5,092 nt of DNA, from the NCBI GenBank assembly GCA_016210935.1, contig JACQTH010000128.1, forward strand, positions 1-5,092, given 5' to 3'. Source of the stretch: Acidobacteriota bacterium. Lineage in GTDB: Bacteria; Acidobacteriota; Vicinamibacteria; Vicinamibacterales; JACQTH01. Below are positions 4,688 through 5,092 of this stretch, one piece after another (the stretch's first letter is position 1; each line of letters starts with the position of its first letter). A program made the position numbers and the translations under genes. Below the pieces are notes generated by a model. It had not been told where the DNA came from. It worked only from the letters and a program-made list of their open reading frames with translations, and searched no databases.

Positions 4688-5092
4688 TCAGAATCTCTTC
4701 AGCGGCGGGCGGCGGAATCCGCGCGCCGCAGCGGCGGCGTCCAAATCTGCCGTCGCCAGATCTTCGACCGCCAGCAGCGGGAACTCGATCGCTTCGTTCG
4801 TCACCAGCGATTTGAGGTACCCGCCGCACGACTGGCATGTTTCGATCATGCGGTCCGGCCGCGCCTCGTCGACGCTGCGGATCGAAAACGCCTCGCCCCG
4901 TTCACCGCAGTAGATGCAGCCTTCGGGCGCTGCCCAGGAGGCGACGCAAAACGAGCATTTCAGCGTCCGGGCCGGCCGTTCGACTGCGTTCACCCCTCGA
5001 CTACGCTCGGGGTGACCCTGAGCTTGCCGAAGGGTCAGGGCCGGCGTGCGGTCGGCGAACGCCGGCCACGATCCGCAGACGGGACAGTACCC
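4688..5092 (-). CDS. fdhE: FdhE, formate dehydrogenase accessory protein (C-terminal part, cut by window edge)
   Basis: In known systems FdhE binds formate dehydrogenase catalytic subunits and is needed for their maturation; it is a cytoplasmic protein with CxxC metal sites. The visible 134 residues are the C-terminal part of a protein usually near 300 residues, so the start lies beyond base 5092. Four CxxC motifs appear in order: CPVCGSWPAFA at the window edge, KCSFC, CIYCG and TCQSCGGYLKSL. The family-typical tail VEDLATADLDAAAAARGFRRP follows, ending at TGA (4690-4688). The GTG at 4993 is not the start, because the open frame and the first CxxC continue upstream of it. Between the first and second CxxC lies a foreign-looking peptide (LRQAQGHPERSRGVNAVER) encoded by a palindromic repeat, making that loop unusually long. 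No formate dehydrogenase gene is visible; it would be expected to the right. Confidence 0.88.
   Translation of the reverse strand, partial: GYCPVCGSWPAFADRTPALTLRQAQGHPERSRGVNAVERPARTLKCSFCVASWAAPEGCIYCGERGEAFSIRSVDEARPDRMIETCQSCGGYLKSLVTNEAIEFPLLAVEDLATADLDAAAAARGFRRPPLKRF
4978..5040. repeat. In-frame palindromic repeat inserted in fdhE
   Basis: Two nested stems mark the element: CACCCC (4991-4996) with GGGGTG (5009-5014), and TGACCCT (5013-5019) with AGGGTCA (5031-5037). The words TTCGACTGCG, TCGACTACGCTCGGGG and GAGCTTGCCGAAGG belong to a family I recall as a frequent dispersed repeat in environmental bacterial genomes, often translated as LRQAQGHPERSRG-like peptides. The boundaries are approximate, since only a comparison with an uninterrupted fdhE would fix them. 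The fdhE frame stays open across it. Confidence 0.75.

Noticed and set aside
4452..4913. 153-residue plus-strand open frame over the fumarase 3' spacer
   Set aside because: Its peptide consists of translated heptad repeats followed by sequence antisense to fdhE.
4991..4993. GTG at 4993 as the fdhE start
   Set aside because: The frame stays open to the window edge and encodes the expected first CxxC motif (CPVCG), so this GTG is internal and lies within the inserted repeat.

Overview
This is a high-GC bacterial chromosome segment carrying five protein genes: four complete and one cut by the right edge. The repeat-decorated intergenic DNA and the gene styles resemble Acidobacteriota, particularly Vicinamibacteria. 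That placement is an impression from memory, because there is no rRNA or marker gene here to prove it. No CRISPR array, tRNA, rRNA, insertion sequence or phage gene was seen.

Layout: (1) bioY (54-710, +), the substrate-binding membrane subunit of an ECF-type biotin transporter, has a promoter placed so close to the ATG that its mRNA is probably leaderless. (2) A class I SAM-dependent methyltransferase with an N-terminal export signal (1395-598, -) runs into the end of bioY; the two genes overlap tail to tail by 113 bases across a large palindrome. (3) An aspartate ammonia-lyase (2795-1392, -) lies directly upstream of the methyltransferase and shares a GTGA stop/start overlap with it, so the two form a translationally coupled operon. 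(4) A 158-base divergent control region (2796-2953) contains overlapping -10 boxes on both strands and two hairpins. (5) A single-chain class I iron-sulfur fumarate hydratase (2954-4477, +) follows. (6) A 210-base spacer (4478-4687) consists almost entirely of inverted repeats. (7) The C-terminal zinc-ribbon part of FdhE, the formate dehydrogenase accessory protein, enters from the right edge (5092-4688, -).

The central pair forms a metabolic unit. Aspartase releases ammonia and fumarate from aspartate, and the divergently transcribed fumarase hydrates fumarate to malate, so aspartate carbon can enter the TCA cycle. The exported methyltransferase, co-translated with aspartase, has no obvious role in this route. 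BioY and FdhE are separate cofactor and maturation functions.

No wholly new multi-gene system is visible. The most unusual content is small-scale. At least five kinds of palindromic or inverted repeat occupy gene ends and spacers. One of them gives the two antisense-overlapping proteins the same C-terminal peptide. Another has apparently entered fdhE in frame, between two zinc-binding CxxC motifs. Two plus-strand genes show the same -10-to-ATG spacing, which suggests leaderless transcription.
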